Source: DALYJJ01 sp031969915
GTDB lineage: Bacteria > Acidobacteriota > Terriglobia > Bryobacterales > Bryobacteraceae
Length of the DNA stretch: 64,000 nucleotides
Direction of reading: 5' to 3'
NCBI GenBank assembly: GCA_031969915.1
Contig: DALYJJ010000011.1
Coordinates: 1-64,000 of the forward strand
The notes under the pieces were generated by a model that saw only the letters and a program-made list of their open reading frames with translations, ran no database searches and was not told where the DNA came from. This document shows, piece after piece, positions 44,427 through 53,628 of this stretch (its first letter is position 1; every line of letters begins with the position of its first letter). Both the position numbers and the translations under genes were made by a program.

Positions 44427-44504
44427 AAACCGGGGACGGACGAGACGTTCCCCTTATAGTTTGTCGCAGTTCTATAAGGGGAACGTCTCGTCCGTCCCCG
44501 GTTT
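44427..44504. repeat. 33-bp perfect palindrome, REPIN-like, between convergent genes
   Basis: Arms 44427-44459 and 44472-44504 are perfect reverse complements with a 12-nt loop. Each arm carries CCGGGGACGG and GAGACGTTCCCC. The right arm touches the TAA stop of recX (44503-44505). The layout, two inverted arms around a short loop, is that of a REPIN or a small non-autonomous hairpin element linked to REP-associated Y1 transposases; it could also stop transcription from both sides. Confidence 0.75.
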
Positions 44505-45009
44505 AATCTTCTTCGAAGGTGGCGGAGGTGTGGCGGCCGAGGACTTTGGCTGAGGCGCTGCCGCTGAAGCCGGCGTAGCGCAGGCGGCGGTAGACGGAGG
44601 CCAGCTTCTTTTCGTCGGCCAGCAACTCGGTCAGATTCGCGCCGCGGTACTTGCGGGCCAGGAACGCCTCCACCAGCGCCACCTCGTCAGAATCAGCGAA
44701 CGTCTTGGCCACGGCCTGCTCGGCGATCCCGGCCGACACGCGCCGCTGGCGAAGATCGCGCATCACGCGCTGCTTGCCGAACCCTTGGTTGTTGAGCCGG
44801 GCGTTGGCGTACGTCTCGGCGAAAGCACGGTCGTCGAGGTAGCCGTACTCCTTGAGTTGCGCGAGCACGGCGTCAACGGCCTCCTTCCTCTCCGCCTTGC
44901 TCCGCAGCTTCTCGCGCAACTGCCCGGCGGAAAGCGCCCGCCCGCCGAGGAGCCGTAGCGCATACTCCTTGAGCGCGGCCTCGTCGAGCAACTTGGGCTT
45001 GCGCAACAT
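44503..45009 (-). CDS. recX: RecX family regulator
   Basis: 168 residues from ATG 45009. Three-helix-bundle repeats of RecX: EYALRLLGGRALSAGQLREKL, VDAVLAQLKEYGYLDDRAFAE, YANARLNNQGFGKQRVMRDL, VALVEAFLARKYR and KLASVYRRLRYAGFSGSASAKVL. RecX modulates RecA filaments. No recA is in the window. The stop codon is formed where the palindrome begins. Confidence 0.88.
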   Translation of the reverse strand: MLRKPKLLDEAALKEYALRLLGGRALSAGQLREKLRSKAERKEAVDAVLAQLKEYGYLDDRAFAETYANARLNNQGFGKQRVMRDLRQRRVSAGIAEQAVAKTFADSDEVALVEAFLARKYRGANLTELLADEKKLASVYRRLRYAGFSGSASAKVLGRHTSATFEED

Positions 45010-45061
45010 CGACGGTGATTGTAGCAGCGTTGGAGTACACTGGAGGCAGCAAGGAGCACCT

Positions 45062-45379
45062 ATGGACGAAGACAAGAAGATCTCTTATTTCCTGCTGGGC
45101 CTCGGCGTCGGCGTGGCCGCCGGCCTGCTGCTGGCGCCGAAGTCGGGAGAGGAGACCCGCCAACTGCTGCGTAGCAAGGCGGACGAGGGCGCCGATTACC
45201 TGAAGCGCCGCTCCGGCGAACTCAAGGACCAGGCGGGCGACCTGCTGGAGCGCGGCAAGACCGCGGTGCAGCGCCAGAAGGACCAGTTGAGCGCCGCCAT
45301 CGACGCCGGCAAACAGGCGTATCGCGACACCGTCAGCGGCCGCGCCGACGAGACCGACCCCGCCAACGCGGGCGTGTAG
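45062..45379 (+). CDS. YtxH-domain protein
   Basis: 105 residues from ATG 45062 (AAGGAG 5 nt upstream). One N-terminal membrane helix with Gly-rich face, ISYFLLGLGVGVAAGLLLAPKSGEETR, the defining YtxH motif, then a charged amphipathic helix (KDQAGDLLERGKTAVQRQKD). Usually stress-related, membrane-associated; function not established. First of three consecutive genes. Confidence 0.88.
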   Translation: MDEDKKISYFLLGLGVGVAAGLLLAPKSGEETRQLLRSKADEGADYLKRRSGELKDQAGDLLERGKTAVQRQKDQLSAAIDAGKQAYRDTVSGRADETDPANAGV

Positions 45380-45407
45380 GTTCCCGGAAGAGGCTCGCAG
45401 AGAAACG

Positions 45408-45914
45408 ATGACACCGGAAGGACTGGTTGCCGTGATGGCCGGCGCGGTAGTAGTTTCGGCGCTGGCCCTGGTTTTGCAGTTGTTGATTCTCTACGGGCTC
45501 TACCGCTCCACGCAGGCCACGCAGGCGCGGGTGAATGAGATGATGCCCCGCGTCGCGCAACTGATCGAATCGGCCGAAAGCGCGCTCTCGCAAGGCCGCC
45601 AGCAGATCGGCGACGTGACCGTGAAAGCGAATGAAGTGCTGACTCTGGCGCGCACGCAACTGGATCGCGTCGATAGCTCGCTGGGCGAAGTTCTGTTCAA
45701 GCTGAAGGCGCAGTTGGAACGGGCCGAGGTGATGCTCGACGATTCGCTGACCCGGGTCCACCAGACCGTCACCACCGTCCACACGGGCGTGATGAAACCC
45801 CTGCGCGAAGTAAGCGGAGTGGCCGCGGGCGTGCGGGCTGCGCTGCATCACCTGAGCCGGGGCGGCAAGCCCGCGCCCAATCAGGCGACGCACGACGAAG
45901 AGATGTTCATTTGA
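45408..45914 (+). CDS. DUF948-like membrane-anchored coiled-coil protein
   Basis: 168 residues. One N-terminal helix (VAVMAGAVVVSALALVLQLL) and a long amphipathic coiled coil (SQGRQQIGDVTVKANEVL, LGEVLFKLKAQLERAEVML). Such proteins often accompany YtxH proteins. Stop TGA overlaps the TTG start of the peptidase gene. Confidence 0.75.
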   Translation: MTPEGLVAVMAGAVVVSALALVLQLLILYGLYRSTQATQARVNEMMPRVAQLIESAESALSQGRQQIGDVTVKANEVLTLARTQLDRVDSSLGEVLFKLKAQLERAEVMLDDSLTRVHQTVTTVHTGVMKPLREVSGVAAGVRAALHHLSRGGKPAPNQATHDEEMFI

Positions 45915-48325
45915 GGCTGGCGGCCGCGCTCCTGATGTTCGCAGCCGCCGCGCAGGCGGCGGGAACGGCGGCCGATCTGGCGGCCACGATCCGCGCCAAC
46001 CGCCTGGACCCCGACGAGTGCTATCGCGTCCGCGACCTGGTCGTCACCCGGGAAGATGCGCGCATCTACCTCACCGACGGCTACCTGACCTTCGCCCGCC
46101 CCGCCTCCGGCGCCCATATCTACGCCGTGTTTTCCGCCGAGGTGGAAGGCGGCGACGCCGAAATCCTGCTCATGCCGCCCGACCGCAGCGAGCGCCTCTC
46201 GCTCGCCTCCTTCACCAAGTCGCCGGCCCTCAATGAGCACTTCCGCGACGCACTCTTCGTCTTCACCGACGACACCTACCGGGAGATGATGGACGCGATC
46301 GCCAAAGCCGAAGCCCGCAAGAGCCCGGAGATGGGCGCCGCTCTGGCCCGCCAGTGGAACGACGCGCTGGGCAACATCTCACTCAGTTTCTCCCCGCGCC
46401 TGGTGCAGGACCTGCTCGATCCCGAACGCGCCACCCGCGGCTTCTTTTTTGGCACCTTCACCGGCGTGACGGTGGGTAACTTCGACCTGATGATCGATCC
46501 CCGAGCCCGCGTGCAGGTGACCCTGGGCCGCCTGACGCGCCGGGACGAAGTGGCGTACTACGACGTGTGGTGTCACTTCACCGGCCGTTCCTGGCGTCAG
46601 GGAAAGCGGGCGCCCGCCACCCAGGAACTGGCCCTGTCCGATTACCGTATCGACTCGACACTCGGAACCGGTTTGCGGCTCAGTTCCGTCACCAAGGTGC
46701 GGGCCACGCCGGCTCGCCCGCTGGCCACTCTCGGCTTTGAGATCGCGCACCAGATGCGCGTCACGGCCGCCACCGTGAATGGCCGGCCGGCGGAGGTCTA
46801 CCAACGCGAGAGCCTGCGGGCGGAGTTGCTCCGGGGCGGCGTGAGCACGGTCTTTCTGGTGATCCCGCCGCAGCCCCTCGCCGCGGGGCAGGCCGTGGAG
46901 GTCGAGTTGCAGCACGAAGGCGAAGTCGTGATTCCGGCCGGCAACGGCGTCTACTNNNNNNNNNNCCCAGATTGAAGCCGGCCAGGCGGACGGGGTTGCT
47001 CGTCTTGCGGCGCCTGGTACCCCAACCGCGAACTGCAGTTCGCCAACTACGACCTTACGTTCCGCCACCCCAAGGCCCTCACCCTGGTCTCCACCGGCGA
47101 CCTTGTTGAGGAGCGCGTTGAAGGCGAGACCAAGGTGGTGCGCCGCAAGACGAGCAACCCCGTCCGCCTGGCCGGCTTCAATCTGGGCGACTACCAGAGC
47201 GTCACCGCCTCCGCCGGCGGCTACACGGTGGAGGTCTACGCCAATCGCCGCGTCGAGGCCGCGCTACAGCCGCGCGCGCCGCTGTTGATTTCTCCACCGC
47301 CGCCCCTCTGGCCGCGCACGCAGCGCCGCCCGCAGGAAATCGTCGCGCTACCGCCGCCGCCCGCGCCCAACCCCGCCGCGCGCCTGGAACAACTGGCCGC
47401 CGAGATCGCCGATTCGATGGACTTCTTCGCCGCGCGCTTCGGACCGGCGCCCATGAAACGCCTCACCGTCTCGCCGATCCCGGGCAAGTTCGGCCAGGGC
47501 TTTCCCGGCTTGATCTATCTCTCGACGCTCTCCTACATCGACCCCCGCTACCGTCCCATCCAGAGCGCCCAGCAGACCTTCTTCTCCGAGTTGCTGCACG
47601 AGCACGAGGTCTCGCATCAATGGTGGGGCAACGTGGTCACCGCCGATGGGTACCAGGACTCGTGGCTGATGGAAGCGCTCGCCAACTACAGCTCCATTTT
47701 GTATCTCGAAAAGAAGCGCGGCCCGCGCGCCGTGGACCAGGTCCTCGCCGGTTTCCGGGATCACCTGGTGGCGAAGGACGAGGCGGGGCGGACGCTCGAA
47801 TCCGCGGGACCGATCACCTGGGGACTGCGGCTCGATAGCTCCAACACTCCGCTCGCCTGGCAGGTGATCACCTACGAGAAGGGCGCCTGGATTATTCACA
47901 TGCTGCGGCAGCGGCTCGGCGACGCGGCCTTCCAGAAGATGCTCTTCGAGCTGGTGCAACGCTACCGGCTCCAATCGATCACCACCCCGGAGTTCCAGAA
48001 GCTGGCCGCGTCGTTTTTGCCGCCCAAGTCGGTGGACCCGGATCTGGAGGCGTTCTTCGACTCCTGGGTGTACGGAACGGGCGTGCCGGAGTTGAAACTG
48101 AATCAGGTGGTGAAAGGCAAGGCGCCGGCCGTAACGCTGCAACTGTCCGTGACGCAAACCGAGGTCGGCGAGAGCTTCTCCGCCTTGGTTCCGGTGGAGA
48201 TCCAGTCGGCGAAAGGCAAGCGCACGGTATGGCTGGTGAGCGGCGACGAACCGGTGAGCGTCAAGCTGCCGGCCGCGCCGCTTCGCGTGCAGTTAGACCC
48301 GGCGCACGCGGTACTGCGCCGGTAG
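45911..48325 (+). CDS. M1-like metallopeptidase, interrupted by gap and inverted artefact
   Basis: Start TTG 45911 in a TTGA overlap, with signal peptide RLAAALLMFAAAAQA. N-terminal beta domain to the gap at 46956; after it, coding resumes in the same frame at TGG 47015 (WYPNRELQFANYDLTFRHPK). Catalytic domain: zinc motif HEVSH in LLHEHEVSHQWWGN and the third-ligand Glu in SWLMEALANYSSILYLEKK, the usual spacing for M1/M61 gluzincins. The substrate-side GxMEN motif is not clear. About 800 residues in all. The 48 bp at 46966-47013 do not code in this frame and are the inverted copy of 47140-47187, so the intervening stop is very likely false. Confidence 0.85.
46956..46965. other. Scaffold gap of 10 N
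   Basis: Ten N inside the M1-like peptidase, directly followed by the inverted copy at 46966-47013. Confidence 0.98.
46966..47187. repeat. 48-bp perfect inverted repeat next to gap, probable misassembly
   Basis: 46966-47013 is the exact reverse complement of 47140-47187, with 126 bp between. The distal copy codes for RRKTSNPVRLAGFNLG in the peptidase; the proximal copy breaks the frame. It abuts the N run. Confidence 0.92.
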
Positions 48326-48339
48326 CGCGGCGGGGCAAT

Positions 48340-49830
48340 CTATCGCGCCGCCAGCGCGTTCTTCAGAAACGCATCGACATCCGCGCGGAACCGCGCCAGT
48401 TGCCTGGTGTCGATGTAGTACATGTGCCCGGCCTCGTAGTAGTGCACGCGGATGTTCTCCCGCTGCTGCGGCTTCAGGCTCATGTGGGCCAGGGTGTATT
48501 CAGCGGCGAAATGCGGTGTGGCCAGATCGAAGTAGCCCGCGCCCACATACACCTTCATGAACGGGTTCCTGGCCAGTGCGCCGCGGAGCGCGTCGCTCGT
48601 GTCGGCGTACCCGTTGTTGACGCCGAAGTCCCAGGGCGACGTGATGCCGCCGCCGAGGATGTGATACTCCAGGTCGCTCGTGTACTTCAGATCGGCGCGC
48701 ACGTACTGATTCAGCGCGGCGGTGTAGGGGGGACGGATGGCCGTCATGCTCGGGTCGAACTCGGCTCGCTCTCCGGAGGAAGTGGCGTCGATGCCCGTGA
48801 AGCGGCTGTCCAGGCGGCCCACGGTGAGTTTTCGCCCGCGCAGCAGTTCCTTGCAGAACGCCGGCTGGTCGACGCGCAGGTCGGCGTTGTCGATGAACGT
48901 CTCGCTCAAGCCGGTCAGGCGCGCGAGCTTTTCGATGGCCGCTTTGCGCTCCACGGCGGTGAGCCGGTCGCCCTTCGCCAGCGCCTGTGCATAGCCGGAG
49001 AGCGCGAAGGCTTCCGATTCCGCCACCGCCTTTTTCAGATCGCCCTGTAGGTCCGCGGGCAGTTTCTTGTGGTGCCACGCAGTGGCCGTGTAGGTGGGGA
49101 GGAAGAGCTGATAGGGAAGATCGTTGCCGCGCGCGAAGCGTGCGGTCTGGAAATTGAGAATCGTCGAAACCAGCAGCACGCCGTTCAACGCGATGCCTTT
49201 GTCTACCAGGTACCCCGAAAGACCCGCGGCGCGCGTCGTCCCATAGCTTTCGCCCACTAGGAACAGCGGCGAGGCGAACCGGCTGTTGCGGGCGAGATAC
49301 AGCCGGATGAACTCGCCTACCGATTGAATGTCGCCCTGCAGCCCGAAGAACCGGCGTGCCTGATCGGGTTTCACCGCGCGGCTGTAGCCGGTGCCCACGG
49401 GGTCGATGAAAACGAGATCGGTCTGATCGAGCCAGGTAGCTTCGTTGTCCACAAGCTGGTACGGCGGAGGCGGCATCGCCCCGTCGTCCTGCATCTTTAC
49501 GCGTTTCGGCCCGATCACGCCGAGGTGCAGCCAAACCGACGAAGATCCGGGGCCGCCGTTGAAGCTGAACATCAGCGGGCGGGGCGGAGCGCTGGGCTCG
49601 CGGTCCGCCACGTAGGCGATGTAGAACATCTGCGCTTCGATCTCGCCGTTGGCGTCGCGAAGCGGCATGCGGCCCGCGGTCACGGTGTACTCGAGAGCGC
49701 GGCCCTTGAGCGCGATCTTGTGGCGGGTGATCGAAGCGGTCTCTTCGACGGCCGCCGGCGCGGCCGGTGGTTTCGCGGGCGCGGCCGCGGGCGCCTGGAA
49801 TAGCTGCAGGGCGAGCAGAGGAACGAGCAT
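48340..49830 (-). CDS. S10-type serine carboxypeptidase-like protein
   Basis: 496 residues with an N-terminal hydrophobic signal and an Ala/Pro-rich linker. Alpha/beta-hydrolase: oxyanion region FSFNGGPGSSSVWLHLG, nucleophile Ser in LVGESYGTTRAAGLSGY, catalytic Asp in VYVGAGYFDLATP, catalytic His in YYEAGHMYYID. FIDPVGTGYSRA is a further S10 signature. Acts in the periplasm, releasing C-terminal residues from peptides. Convergent with the M1-like peptidase (14-nt gap), so two secreted peptidases lie side by side. Confidence 0.92.
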   Translation of the reverse strand: MLVPLLALQLFQAPAAAPAKPPAAPAAVEETASITRHKIALKGRALEYTVTAGRMPLRDANGEIEAQMFYIAYVADREPSAPPRPLMFSFNGGPGSSSVWLHLGVIGPKRVKMQDDGAMPPPPYQLVDNEATWLDQTDLVFIDPVGTGYSRAVKPDQARRFFGLQGDIQSVGEFIRLYLARNSRFASPLFLVGESYGTTRAAGLSGYLVDKGIALNGVLLVSTILNFQTARFARGNDLPYQLFLPTYTATAWHHKKLPADLQGDLKKAVAESEAFALSGYAQALAKGDRLTAVERKAAIEKLARLTGLSETFIDNADLRVDQPAFCKELLRGRKLTVGRLDSRFTGIDATSSGERAEFDPSMTAIRPPYTAALNQYVRADLKYTSDLEYHILGGGITSPWDFGVNNGYADTSDALRGALARNPFMKVYVGAGYFDLATPHFAAEYTLAHMSLKPQQRENIRVHYYEAGHMYYIDTRQLARFRADVDAFLKNALAAR

Positions 49831-49881
49831 TTTTTCATTCGACCACGAAACATCCGGCTACTTGAACCGTATTGCACTCAC

Positions 49882-52335
49882 ATGGCCACCCTTTTGGGCG
49901 AACTGCGTTACGCGCTCCGCACGCTGCGGCGGACTCCGTCCTTCACGCTGATCGCGATCCTCTGCCTGGCGCTGGGGATCGGCGCCACCAGCGGGATCTT
50001 CACCGTCGTGCACGCGGTGGTGCTCAAACCGCTGCCCTACGCGGAGCCGGAAAAGCTGGTGCGCCTCTACTCGGAGTTCACCAACTTTCCCGGCGGCGGC
50101 CTGCGCCGGTTCCCAATCTCCTCTGCCGAATACCTCGATCTGCGGCGCGAACTCAAAAGCTGGCAGTCGCTCGACGCCTGGATCGTCACGGGCGCGAACA
50201 TCGCGGGCGCCGGCGAACCGGTGCGCGTGACGGGGGCGGGAATCACCGGAACGCTGATGTCCTCGCTCGGGGTTCCGGCGGTTCACGGGCGGATCATCGC
50301 CCCCGCCGACGACCAGCCGGGTGTCAACCGCACAGCCGTGATCTCGCGTGGCCTGTGGCAGCGGCTCTTCGGCGGCGATCCCAGCGCGGTGGGCCGGACC
50401 GTGCAGGTGAACGGCGCAGCGGCCACCATCGTCGGCGTCATGCCCGACGGCTTTTCCTTCCCACCCGGCGCGGCGGACCCGCCCGAGTTGTGGATTCCGC
50501 TCCAATTCGACCCGGCGCGCCCCGGCTCCCGGTCTTCGCACAACTTCTCCGTGACCGGCCGGCTTGCGCCCGGCGTTTCCTTCGAACAGGCCCGCCAGGA
50601 GCTCGCGCGCTACCTGGAGCAGGAAGGCCGCAACACCACGCCCAACTATCACAACTTCGACCCGAAGAACCACCCTCTGGTCGCTTACGAGTTGCATGGC
50701 GAGGTGGTGGGCGCGGTGCGCCCGGCCTTGCTCATGATGCTGGGCGCCGTGGGCTTCGTGCTCCTGATCGCCTGCTTCAACGTGGCCAACCTGCTGCTGG
50801 CGCGCGCGGAATCGCGGCAGCGCGAAGTGGCCGTGCGGCGCGCGCTCGGAGCGAACCTGGGTGTCCTGGTCCGTCAGTATTTGTTGGAGGGTCTGCTGCT
50901 CTCGCTCGCCGGCGCCGTGCTGGGCGTGGGGATCGCCTGGGGCGGGCTCCGCCTGGTGATGGCGTCCGGCTACACCGGCATTCCGCGCATGACCGAGATC
51001 TCGCTCGACCCGCGCGTGCTGCTCTTCACGCTGGCCGTCTCCGTCGCCACCACGCTCCTGTTCGGCCTCGCGCCGCTCGCGCAACTGCGTATGAAGGCCA
51101 GTGTCGAGGCGCTGCGAGCGGCGAGCGGGCGCTCGACTGCTTCGGTGGAATCGGGGCGCATCCGCCAGGTGCTGGTGGTGGCGGAACTGGCGCTCGCGCT
51201 GGTCCTGCTCATCGGCGGCGGCCTGATGGTGCGCGCCTTCTGGAAATTGCAGGCCGTGAATGTGGGCGTGGACGCGCGGAATCTGCTCACTCTCCGCGTC
51301 GCGCTGCCGCAGGCCACCTATCGCGACAACGAGGCGGTGACGCAGTTCTGGCTGCGGCTACGCGAGTCCGCGGCGCGGTTGCCCGGCGTGGTGGAGGTCA
51401 CCGTCGCCACCGGCGTCCCGCCGGCACGGCAGCTCAACGCGAACGACACCGAATTCGAAGGCTTCGTCCCGCGGCCCGGGGGCCCCATGCAGAACGTCGA
51501 TTACTGGACCACAACGGGGGCGCGCTACTTCGAGACCATGAAGATCCAACTCGTGGAGGGCCGCTTCTTCGACGAACGCGACGGCAAGACCGGAGCGCCC
51601 TCATTGATCGTGAACCAGACGCTTGCCCAGACGTACTGGCCGGGCCAAAGCGCCATCGGCCGGCGTGTCCGTCCCGGCTTCACGGACCCCTGGCGAACGG
51701 TGGTCGGCGTGGTCGCCGATGTGAAGAACGCCGGCTCCGACCGCCCCACCGGCACCGAACTCTACTTCCCGATCGAGCAAGGGCCGGGCGCCCTGCGGCT
51801 GGGTTACCTCGTAGTGCGCGCGGCGGGCGACCCCAGCGCCCTGATCCGGCCGATTCGCGCCGCGGTGTCGGAGATCAACCCGTCCGTGCCGCTCTCGCAG
51901 ATCCGGATGCTCGACGACGTGATCGCCGCCGACCGTGCCCGTCCCCGCTTCCTCACCCTTCTGCTCACACTCTTCTCAGCGATCGCGCTGGCCCTGGCGG
52001 CGATCGGAATCTACGGCGTGATCTCGTACTCGGTGGCCCAGCGTACGAACGAATTCGGCGTGCGCATGGCCATTGGCGCCGAGCCCTCCGACGTGCTTCG
52101 GCTGGTGATGCGCCAGGGCCTGGCGCTCGCCGCCGTTGGAGCCGGCGCCGGCGCGGCGGGCGCAGCCGGGCTGACACGGTTTCTGAAGAACCTGTTGTTC
52201 GGCATCGACGCCCTGGATCCGCTGACTTTTGCCGCCATGGCCGCGCTGCTGGCCGCGGTGATGCTGGCCGCGTGCTGGCTGCCGGCGCGGCGGGCGACGC
52301 GCGTCGACCCGATCGTCGCGCTGCGGTATGAATAG
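49882..52335 (+). CDS. Orphan ABC permease of the MacB/FtsX type (ADOP-like)
   Basis: 817 residues. Eight predicted membrane helices in two FtsX halves: TM1 LIAILCLALGIGATSGIFTV, then a MacB periplasmic core (about 60-280), FVLLIACFNVANLLLARAES with REVAVRRALGA, and a central pair with PAYLR-like loss; a second periplasmic core (about 440-670) and TM block ALALAAIGIYGVISYSVAQR, NEFGVRMAIGAEPSDV, ending PARRATRVDPIVALRYE. No ATPase gene is adjacent, as usual for the acidobacterial duplicated orphan permeases. Likely exports or transmits force for envelope processes; substrate unknown. Confidence 0.93.
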   Translation: MATLLGELRYALRTLRRTPSFTLIAILCLALGIGATSGIFTVVHAVVLKPLPYAEPEKLVRLYSEFTNFPGGGLRRFPISSAEYLDLRRELKSWQSLDAWIVTGANIAGAGEPVRVTGAGITGTLMSSLGVPAVHGRIIAPADDQPGVNRTAVISRGLWQRLFGGDPSAVGRTVQVNGAAATIVGVMPDGFSFPPGAADPPELWIPLQFDPARPGSRSSHNFSVTGRLAPGVSFEQARQELARYLEQEGRNTTPNYHNFDPKNHPLVAYELHGEVVGAVRPALLMMLGAVGFVLLIACFNVANLLLARAESRQREVAVRRALGANLGVLVRQYLLEGLLLSLAGAVLGVGIAWGGLRLVMASGYTGIPRMTEISLDPRVLLFTLAVSVATTLLFGLAPLAQLRMKASVEALRAASGRSTASVESGRIRQVLVVAELALALVLLIGGGLMVRAFWKLQAVNVGVDARNLLTLRVALPQATYRDNEAVTQFWLRLRESAARLPGVVEVTVATGVPPARQLNANDTEFEGFVPRPGGPMQNVDYWTTTGARYFETMKIQLVEGRFFDERDGKTGAPSLIVNQTLAQTYWPGQSAIGRRVRPGFTDPWRTVVGVVADVKNAGSDRPTGTELYFPIEQGPGALRLGYLVVRAAGDPSALIRPIRAAVSEINPSVPLSQIRMLDDVIAADRARPRFLTLLLTLFSAIALALAAIGIYGVISYSVAQRTNEFGVRMAIGAEPSDVLRLVMRQGLALAAVGAGAGAAGAAGLTRFLKNLLFGIDALDPLTFAAMAALLAAVMLAACWLPARRATRVDPIVALRYE

Positions 52336-52338
52336 CAT

Positions 52339-52680
52339 GTGAGCGGATTTCTCGATTTCGTGCACGAGCGGCTGGCGCCCCTGGGCGAGATCACGTCGCG
52401 CAAGATGTTCGGCGGCCATTGCGTCTACTGCGACGGCATGGCCTTCGCGCTCATCGCCAACGATGTGCTCTATCTCAAGGCGGACAAGGAAAACCGGGCC
52501 GAGTTCGAAGCGGCGGGCCTGGAGGCCTTCAAACCCTTTGACGACCAGGACACGGTGATGTCCTACTACCTGGCGCCGCCCGATTTCTACGACAACGACG
52601 AGGCGCTGCACAAATGGGGCGGCGCGGCTGTGGCGGCGGCACGCCGGGCGAGGGCCAGGAAGAAGCCGAAGAAGCGATAG
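52339..52680 (+). CDS. TfoX N-terminal domain protein
   Basis: 113 residues from GTG 52339, 3 nt after the permease stop. Stand-alone TfoX_N domain: FLDFVHERLAPLGEITSRKMFGG, YCDGMAFALIANDVLYLKAD, YYLAPPDFYDN, with a basic tail RARKKPKKR. TfoX regulates competence in gamma-proteobacteria; stand-alone N-domain proteins elsewhere have no known role. Confidence 0.9.
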   Translation: MSGFLDFVHERLAPLGEITSRKMFGGHCVYCDGMAFALIANDVLYLKADKENRAEFEAAGLEAFKPFDDQDTVMSYYLAPPDFYDNDEALHKWGGAAVAAARRARARKKPKKR

Positions 52681-52709
52681 GCTGACCCTCCGCGGCGCGC
52701 CGCCCTCGC

Positions 52710-53600
52710 CTACTGCTGCGGTTCCCTCTTGTGCATGCGGATCACGTTGCCGCCCATGGCCGGGCCATCCTCCACCTTGTAACCGGCGGGAATGTCGAAC
52801 AAGTAGGCGGGAGGTTCGACGCGATTGATATTCGTCAAACGGTAGATGGTCTCGCCCATGCGCGGGTCGGTGTGCTTGGAGTAGACCACCACTTTGAGCT
52901 CGTCGGAGAACCAGCGTTCGGTGACCACGTCAATCGGCTGATCGTTGCCGATCGCCCCGGACGGGATGGTGAGCGTGGTGCGCGAGCCGGCGGCCATTAC
53001 GCCCTCCACCATCTTCTTGCCGAGATCTTCCTTCTTCGGCGCGCTCTCCAGGCGCACCTGCGTGGCCGTTGTCGTAACGTGCATGGCAGCCGTTTGCGCC
53101 GGCGAGAACGTGATTGAGGCGTCCGAGGGACCCCAGGCGATCTTGCGCGCCACTTTAGTCGCCGGGTTGAGATGAACCATGGTCCTGGCGACCGGATCGT
53201 TGATCCACACGATCTCGCGGGGCGCCTCGGCGCTGGCCCAGGGGCCCACGCCGCTCAGCAACGTCTCCCGGCGGCTTCGGCCTTCCCCGTCGCGCCAGAC
53301 CTTCGAGACATCCTTGCGGGAAATCCGGTTCCCGTCGGCCAGACGCTGTGAGGTCTCGCTCACCGCCTCGCCCGAGTACGGCGCGCCTTTCACGGTGCCG
53401 AACTCGAAGTGTTGGCCCGCGCCCACGAATTGCAGCACGTCGACGGAGCCACCGGCGCCCGCGAAGATGCCCACGCGAGCGCCCGCCGCCTCTGGACTTG
53501 GCACCCGGATGTCCCACCGTTCTTTCTCCTGTTTGTCCTGCGCGGCCGCGATCCCCGCGGCGCACGCCAAAGCAATCATCAACTTCATGCGCATTGTCAT
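52710..53600 (-). CDS. Secreted hypothetical protein of the ECF sigma operon
   Basis: 296 residues from ATG 53600 (GGGAG 4 nt upstream), signal peptide MKLMIALACAAGIAAA. Mature protein is beta-rich with no recognised domain: DVLQFVGAGQHFEFGTVKG, AREIVWI-like strand PREIVWINDPVARTMVHLNP, TLTIPSGAIGNDQPIDVVTER, YLFDIPAGYKVEDGP. The closing VEPPAYLFDIPAGYKV pattern recurs in acidobacterial secreted proteins of this sort. Follows the anti-sigma gene on the same strand by 28 nt, so it is probably a regulon member or sensor partner. Confidence 0.75.
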   Translation of the reverse strand: MTMRMKLMIALACAAGIAAAQDKQEKERWDIRVPSPEAAGARVGIFAGAGGSVDVLQFVGAGQHFEFGTVKGAPYSGEAVSETSQRLADGNRISRKDVSKVWRDGEGRSRRETLLSGVGPWASAEAPREIVWINDPVARTMVHLNPATKVARKIAWGPSDASITFSPAQTAAMHVTTTATQVRLESAPKKEDLGKKMVEGVMAAGSRTTLTIPSGAIGNDQPIDVVTERWFSDELKVVVYSKHTDPRMGETIYRLTNINRVEPPAYLFDIPAGYKVEDGPAMGGNVIRMHKREPQQ

Positions 53601-53628
53601 CTGTCTCCCAAGTGAAATCGGAACTGTC

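Noticed and set aside
49872..52331. 819-codon open frame in another plus-strand frame of the orphan permease
   Set aside because: Arg/Pro/Gly-rich frame-shifted shadow; the frame from 49882 has membrane helices and family motifs.
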